Part shown: positions 1 through 6,337 of the stretch, one piece after another
Layout of the letters: each line of letters starts with the position of its first letter
Position numbering within the stretch: position 1 is the stretch's first letter
Notes under the pieces: generated by a model
What the model was told of the DNA's origin: nothing
What the model saw: only the letters and a program-made list of their open reading frames with translations
Database searches by the model: none
Made by a program: the position numbers and the translations under genes
Origin: a candidate division CSSED10-310 bacterium
GTDB lineage: Bacteria > CSSED10-310 > JAFGDC01
DNA length: 9,489 bases
Reading direction: 5' to 3'
NCBI GenBank assembly: GCA_016932295.1
Contig: JAFGDC010000402.1
Coordinates: forward strand, 1-9,489

Positions 1-265
1 ATCCGTCCACATCATAATCACCGCAGACACATATCGTTTCTCCGCGCTGCATGGCGGTTTCTATCCGCGCCACCGCAGCCGGCATGTCCGGCAGTAGAAA
101 CGGATCGTGGAGGCTCTTCAGGCTGGGCTGGATAAAGTCCCCGATTTCCTCCACCCGCCGCAATCCCACGGCGGCCAGTGAACGGGCGAACACTGGGCAG
201 GTCACATCTGCGGTAAGGCGCTCCACCACCGCTTCATCCACTTCCTTGAAAACCCATCGCGCCAT
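1..265 (-). CDS. recJ: Single-stranded-DNA exonuclease RecJ, N-terminal part (runs off the left edge)
   Basis: RecJ is a 5'-3' single-strand DNA exonuclease of the DHH phosphoesterase family, acting in recombinational repair and mismatch repair in the cytoplasm. Only the first 88 residues are present. They show the usual RecJ N-terminal region: a stretch at residues 46-62 ending in HDPFLLPDM, then a helix, then CVCGDYDVDG at residues 79-88. That last stretch is DHH motif I, whose aspartates (D83, D85, D87) belong to the metal site. The ATG at 265 is chosen because GGAGG lies 4 nt upstream (270-274). A sigma70-like promoter is proposed just upstream (287-315). The gene lies in the same direction as the cysteine desulfurase/TldDE operon but about 500 bp beyond it, so it is probably transcribed separately. 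Family assignment is firm; the catalytic core cannot be checked in this window. Confidence 0.9.
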   Translation of the reverse strand, partial: MARWVFKEVDEAVVERLTADVTCPVFARSLAAVGLRRVEEIGDFIQPSLKSLHDPFLLPDMPAAVARIETAMQRGETICVCGDYDVDG

Positions 266-286
266 GTCGCCTCCAATGAAAAAAGC

Positions 287-315
287 ATACTATCCCGCCT
301 CATGAAGGAGAGCAA
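287..315 (-). promoter_or_regulatory. Candidate sigma70 promoter of recJ
   Basis: On the minus strand, TTGCTC (310-315) and TAGTAT (287-292) are separated by exactly 17 nt. This would start transcription near position 280, about 15 nt before the recJ ATG, leaving just enough leader for its GGAGG site. Each hexamer matches the consensus at 4 of 6 positions, so this rests on spacing and location only. Confidence 0.35.
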
Positions 316-425
316 ACACAAACCCGCCGCCAGTTAAAAAATTTCTTTGCGGAGTACGCAACATTTCATGAAAACCGCCGATAACGGTAGTGAACGCGAT
401 GAAAAACTCAACCAAGGAGGAAGCG

Positions 426-686
426 ATGAATTTCACCCCCATTATCAAAGCGCAGGCGGCGATCACCAGGTTCCCGGATCCCAGGAACGCTGGCGCGCTG
501 TCGCCATCCAAGCCTTTTTCCCAGGTCCTGCACCAGAATCACAGCACCGAACGGGCTGGATCGCCTACCATGGATGCCAGTGACCGCAATCGCCCTTGCG
601 ATCCACCCAAGCAGCCGCCGGCGGACCGTCCCGGACCCGGAATGCTGAAACTCCCGGCGATGTCCAGTTGGCGCACGCAGCGGTGA
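426..686 (+). CDS. Possible small protein of unknown function (86 aa)
   Basis: I do not recognise this ORF. The reason to keep it is the start: AAGGAGG ends 5 nt before the ATG at 426, an almost ideal ribosome binding site in a region otherwise free of genes. The predicted 86-residue protein begins MNFTPIIKAQAAITRF. From about residue 20 it is rich in Pro, Ser, Arg and Asn, has one Cys (near residue 58), and shows no membrane segment or known motif. That composition suggests disorder or a non-coding reading. It is convergent with the TldE-like gene (stop at 761), and a perfect 11-bp hairpin lies between the two stop codons, where a shared terminator would be expected. An upstream in-frame ATG at 390 is less likely because it lacks such a site. 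It could also be a decayed gene or a chance ORF. Confidence 0.3.
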   Translation: MNFTPIIKAQAAITRFPDPRNAGALSPSKPFSQVLHQNHSTERAGSPTMDASDRNRPCDPPKQPPADRPGPGMLKLPAMSSWRTQR

Positions 687-715
687 ATGATTGCCTGAAT
701 CACCCCGTGCTTGAT

Positions 716-744
716 GGCACCACCGGTGAAGCGCCGGTGGTGCC
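716..744. terminator. Perfect 11-bp hairpin between convergent stop codons
   Basis: GGCACCACCGG (716-726) is followed by a 7-nt loop and then its exact reverse complement CCGGTGGTGCC (734-744). The stem begins 16 nt beyond the stop of the TldE-like gene on the minus strand and 30 nt beyond the stop of the small ORF on the plus strand. Neither side has a clear T run, so it does not fit a standard intrinsic terminator. It may act as a weak bidirectional terminator or protect an mRNA 3' end. Confidence 0.4.
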
Positions 745-760
745 CGGTTTCAGACGACAA

Positions 761-2146
761 TCATGTGGTGGTGACGGCAGCGGACTGCAGATCGAGTCGC
801 TCGATCCGGTAGGTCGGGCAGTTGATCGCCGCGCTCCCCGCGAAACGCTCATGATCCAGGTCGCTGGCGACTCCATCGATCTGCTTCAGCAGTTGCTCGG
901 GACGGGCGCTGAAGACCGCGCCGGTCACCGACCTGGTGAATTCACCACCCTCGATCCACCGGCCGGACAGATGCCCGGTTATCCTGCCGGTCACCGGCTC
1001 GATGGCGAGGATGTGCAGGCGCACTGCATAGAGTCCCGCGGTCACTGCGCTGATCAGGTCGGCTGCCGAGTCGGTGCCCGGTGACAGGTAGCAGTTGCTG
1101 GGTCCGGCCTTGGGTACATGACCCGGAGTGATTCGCACGGCGCTGCCGGTGCTTTTTTCTTTTTCCCGGCGGGTGCTGGAAAGACTGGTGAGGGGTGTTT
1201 TCATCATTCCTTTTTCGATGACGATGGTTCGGTTCGTGGCGATTCCTTCGGCATCGAACGGTCGGCTCGCCACACCGCTCTTCATGGTGGCGTCGTCCAC
1301 CACCGTCACCAGGCTGGAGGCTGCCTGCATACCGACGCGTCCGGAGGTGGCCAGGGGTGAACCGGCTGCTCCCGGCCAGAGGGAAGCGCGGCCGGATCGA
1401 TCGATGCCCAATGCGACTTCGAACAGCCGTGGTCCGGCATCATGGGGATCGAACACGACAGGCCAGATGCCGATCGGCACCGATACCGGCTTTTGCAACC
1501 AGGAGGCCTGCAACGCGGCGCGCCGGCCCACCAGTTCGATGGGTTCCAGATCTTTGAAGAACCGCCTGCAGCGCATGGCTTCACCAGCGGTGGTCATGGT
1601 GGCGAACGGCGGTTCGATTCGGATGGTAACCGTGAACCTGGTGGCGGTATAGGTGGTGAACTGACCACGGTGATTGGCCAGGGAGATTTCTTCCAGTACA
1701 TCCTCGTACGTGGTGCGCACATCGTCGTCTCGGCTACCGGAGAAGGAACGGGCATAACCTTCCATACGCTGCAGGAGCGCCACTCGCTGCTCGAGATTGA
1801 GGGTATTGATCTGCGTGTCGAAGATGTCCAGATTTACATAGGGAGCCAGTTTGGCGGGCAGCATCCAGCCATTGGGCTCCACTCGGCGCAAGAGGGTGAT
1901 TCCCCGTTCCAACGTGCTTTGCAGTGCGGATGGAGTGAGGTCGTTGCAGTGCACGAATACCCACCGGCCGCCGGCGCCGAGACGCAGTGCCGCGCCCGTT
2001 TCGGCGGCTTGGGAGAGCGCGGCTGTGGAGCCGTTGCGTTGGGTCAGTTGCAGGGTGTCGCCGCGTCGGAAATAGCATTCTACTTCCCTGGCGCCGGCCT
2101 TGATTGCCTGCTGGACCAGTTTTTGCATTGTTGTTTCTATGCTCAT
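761..2146 (-). CDS. TldE/PmbA-like protein (TldD/PmbA metallopeptidase family, non-catalytic type partner)
   Basis: In the TldD/PmbA family, TldD and TldE form a heterodimeric protease that trims unfolded or modified peptides, such as the microcin B17 leader; TldE itself lacks the zinc motif. This 461-residue protein has the usual family length and an N-terminal domain starting MQKLVQQAIKAGA. The C-terminal half carries VVFDPHDAG (230-238), SLVTVVDD (278-285), PFDAEGIATNRTIVIEKG (296-313) and YLSPGTDS (353-360), matching the TldE pattern of P-V-x-F-x-P, VDD, FDxEG and LxPG. No HExxxH motif is present, as expected for TldE. The ATG at 2146 lies 10 nt after the tldD stop, whose TGA is part of the GAGGTGA ribosome binding site. 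No signal peptide or membrane segment is visible. Its partner should be the TldD-like protein encoded just upstream. The family is clear but the sequence is divergent from E. coli TldE, so the substrate is unknown. Confidence 0.85.
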   Translation of the reverse strand: MSIETTMQKLVQQAIKAGAREVECYFRRGDTLQLTQRNGSTAALSQAAETGAALRLGAGGRWVFVHCNDLTPSALQSTLERGITLLRRVEPNGWMLPAKLAPYVNLDIFDTQINTLNLEQRVALLQRMEGYARSFSGSRDDDVRTTYEDVLEEISLANHRGQFTTYTATRFTVTIRIEPPFATMTTAGEAMRCRRFFKDLEPIELVGRRAALQASWLQKPVSVPIGIWPVVFDPHDAGPRLFEVALGIDRSGRASLWPGAAGSPLATSGRVGMQAASSLVTVVDDATMKSGVASRPFDAEGIATNRTIVIEKGMMKTPLTSLSSTRREKEKSTGSAVRITPGHVPKAGPSNCYLSPGTDSAADLISAVTAGLYAVRLHILAIEPVTGRITGHLSGRWIEGGEFTRSVTGAVFSARPEQLLKQIDGVASDLDHERFAGSAAINCPTYRIERLDLQSAAVTTT

Positions 2147-2156
2147 GATGGACCGG

Positions 2157-3662
2157 TCACCTCAGCGCCGCGATCGACAACTGCTTGAACCTGACGCTCG
2201 GAGCGCCGAAGCTGACCGGCAGTGTCTGCCCGTTTTTGTGAGTGAAGCCAGGGACAAAGGCCGGATCGTCACCGACCCGTTCGATGGACTGGAGCAGGCT
2301 GTCCCTGGTGGTGACCAGCATGACATTCTTGACGGCGTCCCCAGGTTTGCCCTGGCGGATGGAATAAGCCTCGCGGATAGGGAAGAGCAGGGTGCCGCCT
2401 GGTTCTTCCACGTGGGTATGCGCCACCTCGACTATGTATAAACCCCGCTCGATCTCCTCCATGATCGTGTCGTGTCGTGATACGCCCGCGGCCAGCACAG
2501 CGTTCGAGAGACAGGGAATAGGCGGGTGCCGATAGTCCGCGCGACGCCCCGAGCCGCTGGACAGCGTATGCCGGCGCTTGGCGCCAAGCTGGTCCAGCAA
2601 CAGTTTGTCCGGGTGGCCAAGTCGGACCAGGATGGTGCGTTGCGCCGGAACCCCCTCGTCATCCATGTTGTATGAACCGAATCCGTTCGCCGTGGTGGCA
2701 TCGTCGAGGTAGGTGATGAGCGGGCTGAGGATGCGGCCACCGGTTGCCGGCTCGTCGTGCAGTCCGCCTTCCGCCTCTCGGTGCCGGCCGATGAGGACAT
2801 GGAACAGATACCCACATCGATTGCCGGTCACGACCGGCAGCGGACCACTCTCCATGGGTTCTGCTGCCAGGAATGCCAAGGCCTGGCGGGCTGCCCGTTC
2901 GCCAAGTGCCGCGGGTGGAAACGTATCGAAAAATTCATACCCCATGCGGGTGCCGGCGCAGGCGCGGCCGATCTCCGCTCTTTCATCCGTACCTGCTTCC
3001 ACCTGCACCTCGAGAAACAGGCGCGGTGCAATGTCTTCAATCCATGAACCCTGTGAATTGGCCACCATCCGGTAGTCACTGTGCTCGGAGAGGGAAACCA
3101 CCACCCGCCGGACGTTGGCTGCAACGCCGCGCGCGGCGGTATCCGCCGTGCGTATTCGGTCCAGCAATTCAGCGGATCCAGCCGTGAGTACGGGCTGGCT
3201 TACCGGGCAGTGCTCGGAATGCGATCGTCTCTCCAGTGGGTGCAGTCCGCCGCGTTCACCGCTCGCCATCTGGGCGGACGCCTTCTTGGCGGCCCGTACC
3301 AGGTTCTCCTCGCTCAACTCCTCGCAGAAGGCATAACCGAAGCTGCCAGAGTCCGCTACCCGGATCCCCACGCCATCCGCCCTGCTGGTTTCGGCGGCTG
3401 TCAGTTGCCCATTGTCCAGTCGCCAGTCAATACCCACACGCTGTTGGGCGAACAGTTCACTGAAGGTGCCGCCGCGCTGCATGGCGGTCTTGAGCAGATT
3501 TTCGATGAGGGTCTTGTCCAGGCTCGTGACATCCAAAACGCCGCCGGTGGAAGTTGCCGTCACGCGCCTCAGCAGGGAACCGTGGAGGTGCAGTGCGCCG
3601 GCGGCGAGCAGTCCGCCACCGATCTTCAGGAACTGGCGGCGGGTGATGCCATCGCCATTCAC
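2157..3662 (-). CDS. TldD-like protein with Tat signal peptide and degenerate metal site
   Basis: This 501-residue protein has TldD family architecture. The N-terminal domain spans about residues 45-270 (DGVGIRV at 97-103). The C-terminal domain contains ITYLDDATT (316-324), MDDEGVPAQRTILV (333-346), SGSGRRADY (369-377) and GLYIVEV (407-413). A twin-arginine signal, ITRRQFLKIGG (6-16), followed by a hydrophobic stretch, points to export as a folded protein, unlike cytoplasmic E. coli TldD. By hand alignment, the canonical HEAVGH zinc motif reads HVLIGR (288-293): the catalytic Glu is Val and the second His is Arg, although another His follows at 294. The late Cys ligand (CGKxGQ) is Thr in THKNGQ (474-479). 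Activity as a standard TldD is therefore doubtful. GTG 3662 is chosen because GGGAGGGG lies 5 nt upstream and the Tat signal begins directly after it; longer readings run into the desulfurase gene in another frame. One nt separates it from the desulfurase stop. Confidence 0.85.
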   Translation of the reverse strand: MNGDGITRRQFLKIGGGLLAAGALHLHGSLLRRVTATSTGGVLDVTSLDKTLIENLLKTAMQRGGTFSELFAQQRVGIDWRLDNGQLTAAETSRADGVGIRVADSGSFGYAFCEELSEENLVRAAKKASAQMASGERGGLHPLERRSHSEHCPVSQPVLTAGSAELLDRIRTADTAARGVAANVRRVVVSLSEHSDYRMVANSQGSWIEDIAPRLFLEVQVEAGTDERAEIGRACAGTRMGYEFFDTFPPAALGERAARQALAFLAAEPMESGPLPVVTGNRCGYLFHVLIGRHREAEGGLHDEPATGGRILSPLITYLDDATTANGFGSYNMDDEGVPAQRTILVRLGHPDKLLLDQLGAKRRHTLSSGSGRRADYRHPPIPCLSNAVLAAGVSRHDTIMEEIERGLYIVEVAHTHVEEPGGTLLFPIREAYSIRQGKPGDAVKNVMLVTTRDSLLQSIERVGDDPAFVPGFTHKNGQTLPVSFGAPSVRFKQLSIAALR

Positions 3663-3675
3663 GTCAGCCCCTCCC
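3663..3675 (-). promoter_or_regulatory. Ribosome binding site that fixes the GTG start of the tldD-like gene
   Basis: GGGAGGGG (3668-3675 on the minus strand) precedes GTG 3662 by 5 nt, and the TGA stop of the desulfurase gene sits inside that spacer. The arrangement implies translational coupling. It supports the 501-aa protein over the open reading frame that extends about 95 codons further upstream. Confidence 0.7.
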
Positions 3676-4845
3676 TGTTCCGGGTTGCAGCGGAGACAGT
3701 GAACGAAGTCGTTGGATGGCGCCGGGAACCAGGGCAAGGGCGCTGTCCACGTCCTCCTCGGTGCTGCCCCACCCGAGGCTGAAACGGATGGACCCGTGGA
3801 TGGCATCCATTGGAACACCCATGGCCTGCAGGACATGGGATGGCGCCGATGAGCCGGAACTGCAGGCGCTCCCCGTGGATACGCAGATGCCGAGTGCATC
3901 GAGGGCCAGCAGCACGGATTCGCCTTCGACATACCGGAAGCTGACATTGAGCGTGCCGGGCAGCCGGTGTTCCTGTGAACCGTTGATTCGCACCGCTTCG
4001 ATCCTGTCCAGCAGCCCTTTCTGCAGTCGATCGCGTAGCGCCGCGACCTGTGAGGAATCCCGGTCGATATCCGCGGCGGCCAGTTCCAATGCCTTACCGA
4101 GAGCGAGAATCCCCAGTGTATTCTCGGTGCCGGCCCTGCGCTGGCGCTCCTGATGGCCGCCGTGTATCAACGGGCAGAAGGTCAATCCCGATTTCACGTA
4201 CAGGGCACCCACCCCTTTCGGCGCGTGTATCTTGTGACCGGACAAGGATAGAAAGTCTATGCCCAGCGCCATCACGTCGATGGGTATCTTGCCCACCACC
4301 TGGACCGCATCCGTATGGAAAGGTATGCCATGTTCACGGGCTATCCGGCCGATTGCGGCAATTGGTTGAATCGAGCCGACCTCGTTGTTGCCGAACATGA
4401 TGCTGATCAGGGTGGTATTGGCGCGAATCGCCCGTCGCACATCATCCGGATCCACTATGGCGTCGCCGTCCACCGGCAGATACGTCACTTCCGTTCCCAT
4501 CGTCTCCAGGCACCGGCAGGTTTCAAGCACCGACGGATGCTCGATGGCGGTGGTGATGATATGACGGCTGGCATGGCCGCAGTAGCTAGCGGCGCTGCAT
4601 GCCATCCCCTTCAACACGATGTTGTTGCTCTCCGACCCGCCGCTGGTGAAGATCAAATCGCCGTCGTCCCCATGCAGGATTCGCTTGATCGATTCCCGCG
4701 CGGCTTCGATCCTCGTCCGAACTTGGCGACCCAGGTGATGCATGCTCGAGGCGTTCCCGTAGAGATCCAGATTCCCGGTCAAAAAGTCCTTGATTTCCGG
4801 CCGCAGGGGAGTGGTCGCATTATGATCGAAGTAAATCGTTCTCAT
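3664..4845 (-). CDS. nifS: Cysteine desulfurase, class I (NifS/IscS type)
   Basis: This PLP enzyme converts L-cysteine to alanine and an enzyme-bound persulfide, supplying sulfur for Fe-S clusters, tRNA thiolation or other thio-cofactors in the cytoplasm. At 393 residues it has the usual length. All key residues are visible: FDHNATT at the N terminus (6-12), the PLP-stacking His in IEHPS (H103), HTDAVQ (177-182, with D179 and Q182 contacting PLP), the Schiff-base Lys in SGHK (K205), and the persulfide Cys in TGSACSSGS (C328). The ATG at 4845 is preferred because the family motif starts directly after it and GAGG lies 8 nt upstream. A longer reading from 4905 adds 20 residues unlike the family. 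It is the first gene of the TldD/TldE operon and is coupled to the next gene. No IscU, NifU or IscR neighbour is present, so a housekeeping isc role is not indicated. The family is certain; the NifS versus IscS name is not. Confidence 0.95.
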   Translation of the reverse strand: MRTIYFDHNATTPLRPEIKDFLTGNLDLYGNASSMHHLGRQVRTRIEAARESIKRILHGDDGDLIFTSGGSESNNIVLKGMACSAASYCGHASRHIITTAIEHPSVLETCRCLETMGTEVTYLPVDGDAIVDPDDVRRAIRANTTLISIMFGNNEVGSIQPIAAIGRIAREHGIPFHTDAVQVVGKIPIDVMALGIDFLSLSGHKIHAPKGVGALYVKSGLTFCPLIHGGHQERQRRAGTENTLGILALGKALELAAADIDRDSSQVAALRDRLQKGLLDRIEAVRINGSQEHRLPGTLNVSFRYVEGESVLLALDALGICVSTGSACSSGSSAPSHVLQAMGVPMDAIHGSIRFSLGWGSTEEDVDSALALVPGAIQRLRSLSPLQPGTGRG

Positions 4846-4884
4846 CCTGTATCCTCGGAACCTCACTTGTCGTCCATACCGGTC

Positions 4885-4901
4885 ACCGGGCGTTTCCCGG
4901 T
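4885..4901. repeat. Small inverted repeat in the desulfurase leader
   Basis: ACCGGG (4885-4890) and CCCGGT (4896-4901) form a perfect 6-bp stem with a 5-nt loop. It lies about 40 nt before the desulfurase ATG and downstream of its proposed promoter, so it would fold in the 5' leader. It does not resemble an IscR site. It may be incidental. Confidence 0.3.
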
Positions 4902-4933
4902 CCACCGTACGATTCGGTCGAAAGAGATGCCCA

Positions 4934-4942
4934 ACTATACCA
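4934..4942 (-). promoter_or_regulatory. Candidate extended -10 promoter of the desulfurase-tldD-tldE operon
   Basis: The minus strand reads TGGTATAGT here (-10 hexamer 4934-4939, TG extension 4941-4942), a good match to an extended -10 element (TGnTATAAT). No good -35 is present at 16-18 nt, which extended -10 promoters can tolerate. Transcription would start near 4927, giving a leader of about 80 nt containing the hairpin at 4885-4901. An imperfect tandem repeat (GTAACC-GCCT twice, 4947-4967) covers the -35 area and could bind a regulator. Confidence 0.35.
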
Positions 4943-5296
4943 TGGGTAACCGCCTGTAACCAGCCTCCAGCCCCAAACCCTCGGTGATAATGTAGTATCT
5001 CATTGAATAAACGGGAACAATCTAATTATTTCTCAGTGCCGCAGTGAGTATGGGGCGGCATTGGCAGGAGGCGGCCGGTGGACCACCCTGGAGAATTCAG
5101 GCGGGGATTTGGGTCTGCACGGCATGGCTTCGCTGTTTGTGTCCGAACTGCGACTACGCCGCGCATCAAACACCCTGCGTCGCCTGAAAAGCGTCATCCC
5201 GTCGCTATCGGACAATGGCTGTGGGGCGCTACCATGCCGCTCACCACGATGGTGCAAGGACCGCTTCGATGTTCCCGTGAGGCGGACGGGATGTGC

Positions 5297-5324
5297 TTGC
5301 CTGGGCATTATCTATATTGTAATG
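5297..5324 (+). promoter_or_regulatory. Weak promoter-like element with an overlapping palindrome upstream of the AOR operon
   Basis: TTGCCT (5297-5302) and TGTAAT (5318-5323, 5 of 6 matches to the -10 consensus) are 15 nt apart, shorter than the optimum. The interrupted palindrome CATTA-N9-TAATG (5306-5324) overlaps it and lies in a small AT-rich island within GC-rich sequence. It could be a promoter with an operator, leaving a leader of about 220 nt before the ATG at 5552. The evidence is sequence resemblance only. Confidence 0.25.
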
Positions 5325-5551
5325 TGTCTCACTTCCGCGGCCGCCAGGCCTGAAGAACCATGCAACGAATGCCGGCCACGGAATGCCGCGGGTACGGTGG
5401 AGTGTTTCATTCCCCACCAGTGAAGCATCGCGGGACGGATGCATGCCGCCGGTGGCATCCCGCCGTGCCGCAATTCGCGGATGGTGCGGTTGTGCTCCGC
5501 GGCGGTTGGTCGGAATGGTGTCACTGCACGATTTCCCCAGAGGAGGTGCCA

Positions 5552-6328
5552 ATGTTGATTCAGGATGTCGATGCGTTACGCGCCGGTCATGAGGTGCTGG
5601 CTCGCGTGAACTACCAGCACCGTGAATTGGAGCGTGGATATGCCGGCCGGACGCTGCATATCGATCTCTCCAATAACGGGATTGAAGCGCGTCCAGTGAC
5701 CGACGAAATGAAGAGGATCTTTATCGGGGGGCGTGGTTTCGGACTCTACCACCTGTGGCATTCGGTGACACCGGAGACCAAGTGGAACGATCCGGAGAAT
5801 GCGATCATCATGGGTTGCGGACCTCTCGGTGGCACCATGCAGTATCCGGGTGCCGGCAAGTCACTGGTGGTTACCATCGGCCCCGCCACGGGGATTCCGA
5901 TCGATTCCAATGTCGGCGGTCATTTCGGACCGTTGCTCAAGTTCTCCGGTTGGGATGCATTGTGCGTGCGCGGCAAGGCGGACCGTGAAATCTTCGTCAT
6001 CGTGGACGGTGACACCCACACGGTCACGATCGAGACCGCCCCGCATGAAGCGGTGGACAGCCACATTCTGGTGGAACAAATCGCCTTGCTGTATGCCAGG
6101 AATCGTGAGGATCGACAGAACATCTCATCGGTCAGCGCCGGCCGCGGCGCCGATTTCAGTTGGATGGGCTGTCTGAATTTCTCCTACTGGGACTGGCGGC
6201 GCGGCCACATGCGTATCAAGCAGGCCGGCCGTGGCGGCATCGGGACCGTGTTCCGGGACAAGAAGATCAAGGCACTTGTCGTGCGGCGCTCCCATTGGCG
6301 ACCGCGCTGGACCATCGTGAAGGGTTAG
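5552..6328 (+). CDS. Stand-alone N-terminal domain subunit of aldehyde:ferredoxin oxidoreductase (AOR small subunit, WorS-like)
   Basis: AOR enzymes carry a tungsten (or molybdenum) bis-pyranopterin and interconvert aldehydes and carboxylic acids. They are normally one chain of about 600 residues. This 258-residue protein contains only the first domain: GYAGRTLHIDL (29-39), FIGGRGFG (57-64), GCGPLGGTMQYPGAGK (88-103), SNVGGHFGPLLKFSGWDA (119-136), and GRGGIGTVFRDKKIKALVV (226-244), which matches the family end signature GRGGxGxVxxxKxxKAxxV. It then stops at a natural stop codon. The remaining AOR domains begin in the fourth gene of this operon. A Lys (K103) occupies a place often Arg in AORs (PxSGR). 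The first ~28 residues are an extension of unknown role. The ATG at 5552 is chosen for AGAGGAGG ending 5 nt upstream; the longer reading from 5360 lacks a site. It has no cluster-type cysteine group, so it needs the partner subunit to hold the cofactor. Function is inferred from the family. Confidence 0.85.
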   Translation: MLIQDVDALRAGHEVLARVNYQHRELERGYAGRTLHIDLSNNGIEARPVTDEMKRIFIGGRGFGLYHLWHSVTPETKWNDPENAIIMGCGPLGGTMQYPGAGKSLVVTIGPATGIPIDSNVGGHFGPLLKFSGWDALCVRGKADREIFVIVDGDTHTVTIETAPHEAVDSHILVEQIALLYARNREDRQNISSVSAGRGADFSWMGCLNFSYWDWRRGHMRIKQAGRGGIGTVFRDKKIKALVVRRSHWRPRWTIVKG

Positions 6329-6337
6329 GAGGCCGGT

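Larger units (their letters stand above)
266..760. other. Intergenic region between recJ and the tldE-like gene
   Basis: This stretch of about 495 bp has no recognisable gene family in any frame. It holds the candidate recJ promoter (287-315), a short AT-rich run near 337-353, the weakly supported plus-strand ORF (426-686) and the hairpin at 716-744. No repeat array, tRNA or mobile-element end was seen. Confidence 0.6.
4846..5551. other. Divergent intergenic region between the two operons
   Basis: This stretch of about 700 bp separates the desulfurase operon (minus) from the AOR operon (plus). It holds the candidate minus-strand promoter near 4938, an AT-rich patch at about 4985-5035, and a second AT-rich patch at 5306-5324. 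Imperfect hairpins also occur, such as GGTGG...CCACC at 5396-5418. Several ORFs of 70-120 codons cross it on both strands, but none has a plausible start, family motif or protein-like composition. The length could hold a long regulated leader. Confidence 0.55.

Noticed and set aside
290..511. 73-codon minus-strand ORF with hydrophobic stretches upstream of recJ
   Set aside because: It starts at TTG without a good ribosome binding site and overlaps the proposed recJ promoter. The hydrophobicity could be a reading-frame effect. A small membrane protein is not fully excluded.
3663..3947. N-terminal extension of the TldD-like ORF (about 95 codons upstream of GTG 3662)
   Set aside because: It lies entirely in another frame of the cysteine desulfurase gene, is low-complexity in character and unlike TldD. 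The Tat signal and strong ribosome binding site fix the start at 3662.
5251..5267. GG-N10-GC pattern resembling a sigma54 promoter (TGGTGC...GCTT)
   Set aside because: Apart from the GG and GC dinucleotides the match is poor, and no sigma54 activator or associated site is visible.
5061..5423. 120-codon plus-strand ORF in the divergent intergenic region
   Set aside because: It starts at TTG with a poor ribosome binding site, has no family motif and an Arg/Cys/Pro-rich composition typical of chance ORFs in GC-rich DNA.
5360..5551. N-terminal extension of the AOR N-domain ORF
   Set aside because: It has no ribosome binding site and no AOR similarity, whereas ATG 5552 has an AGAGGAGG site 5 nt upstream.
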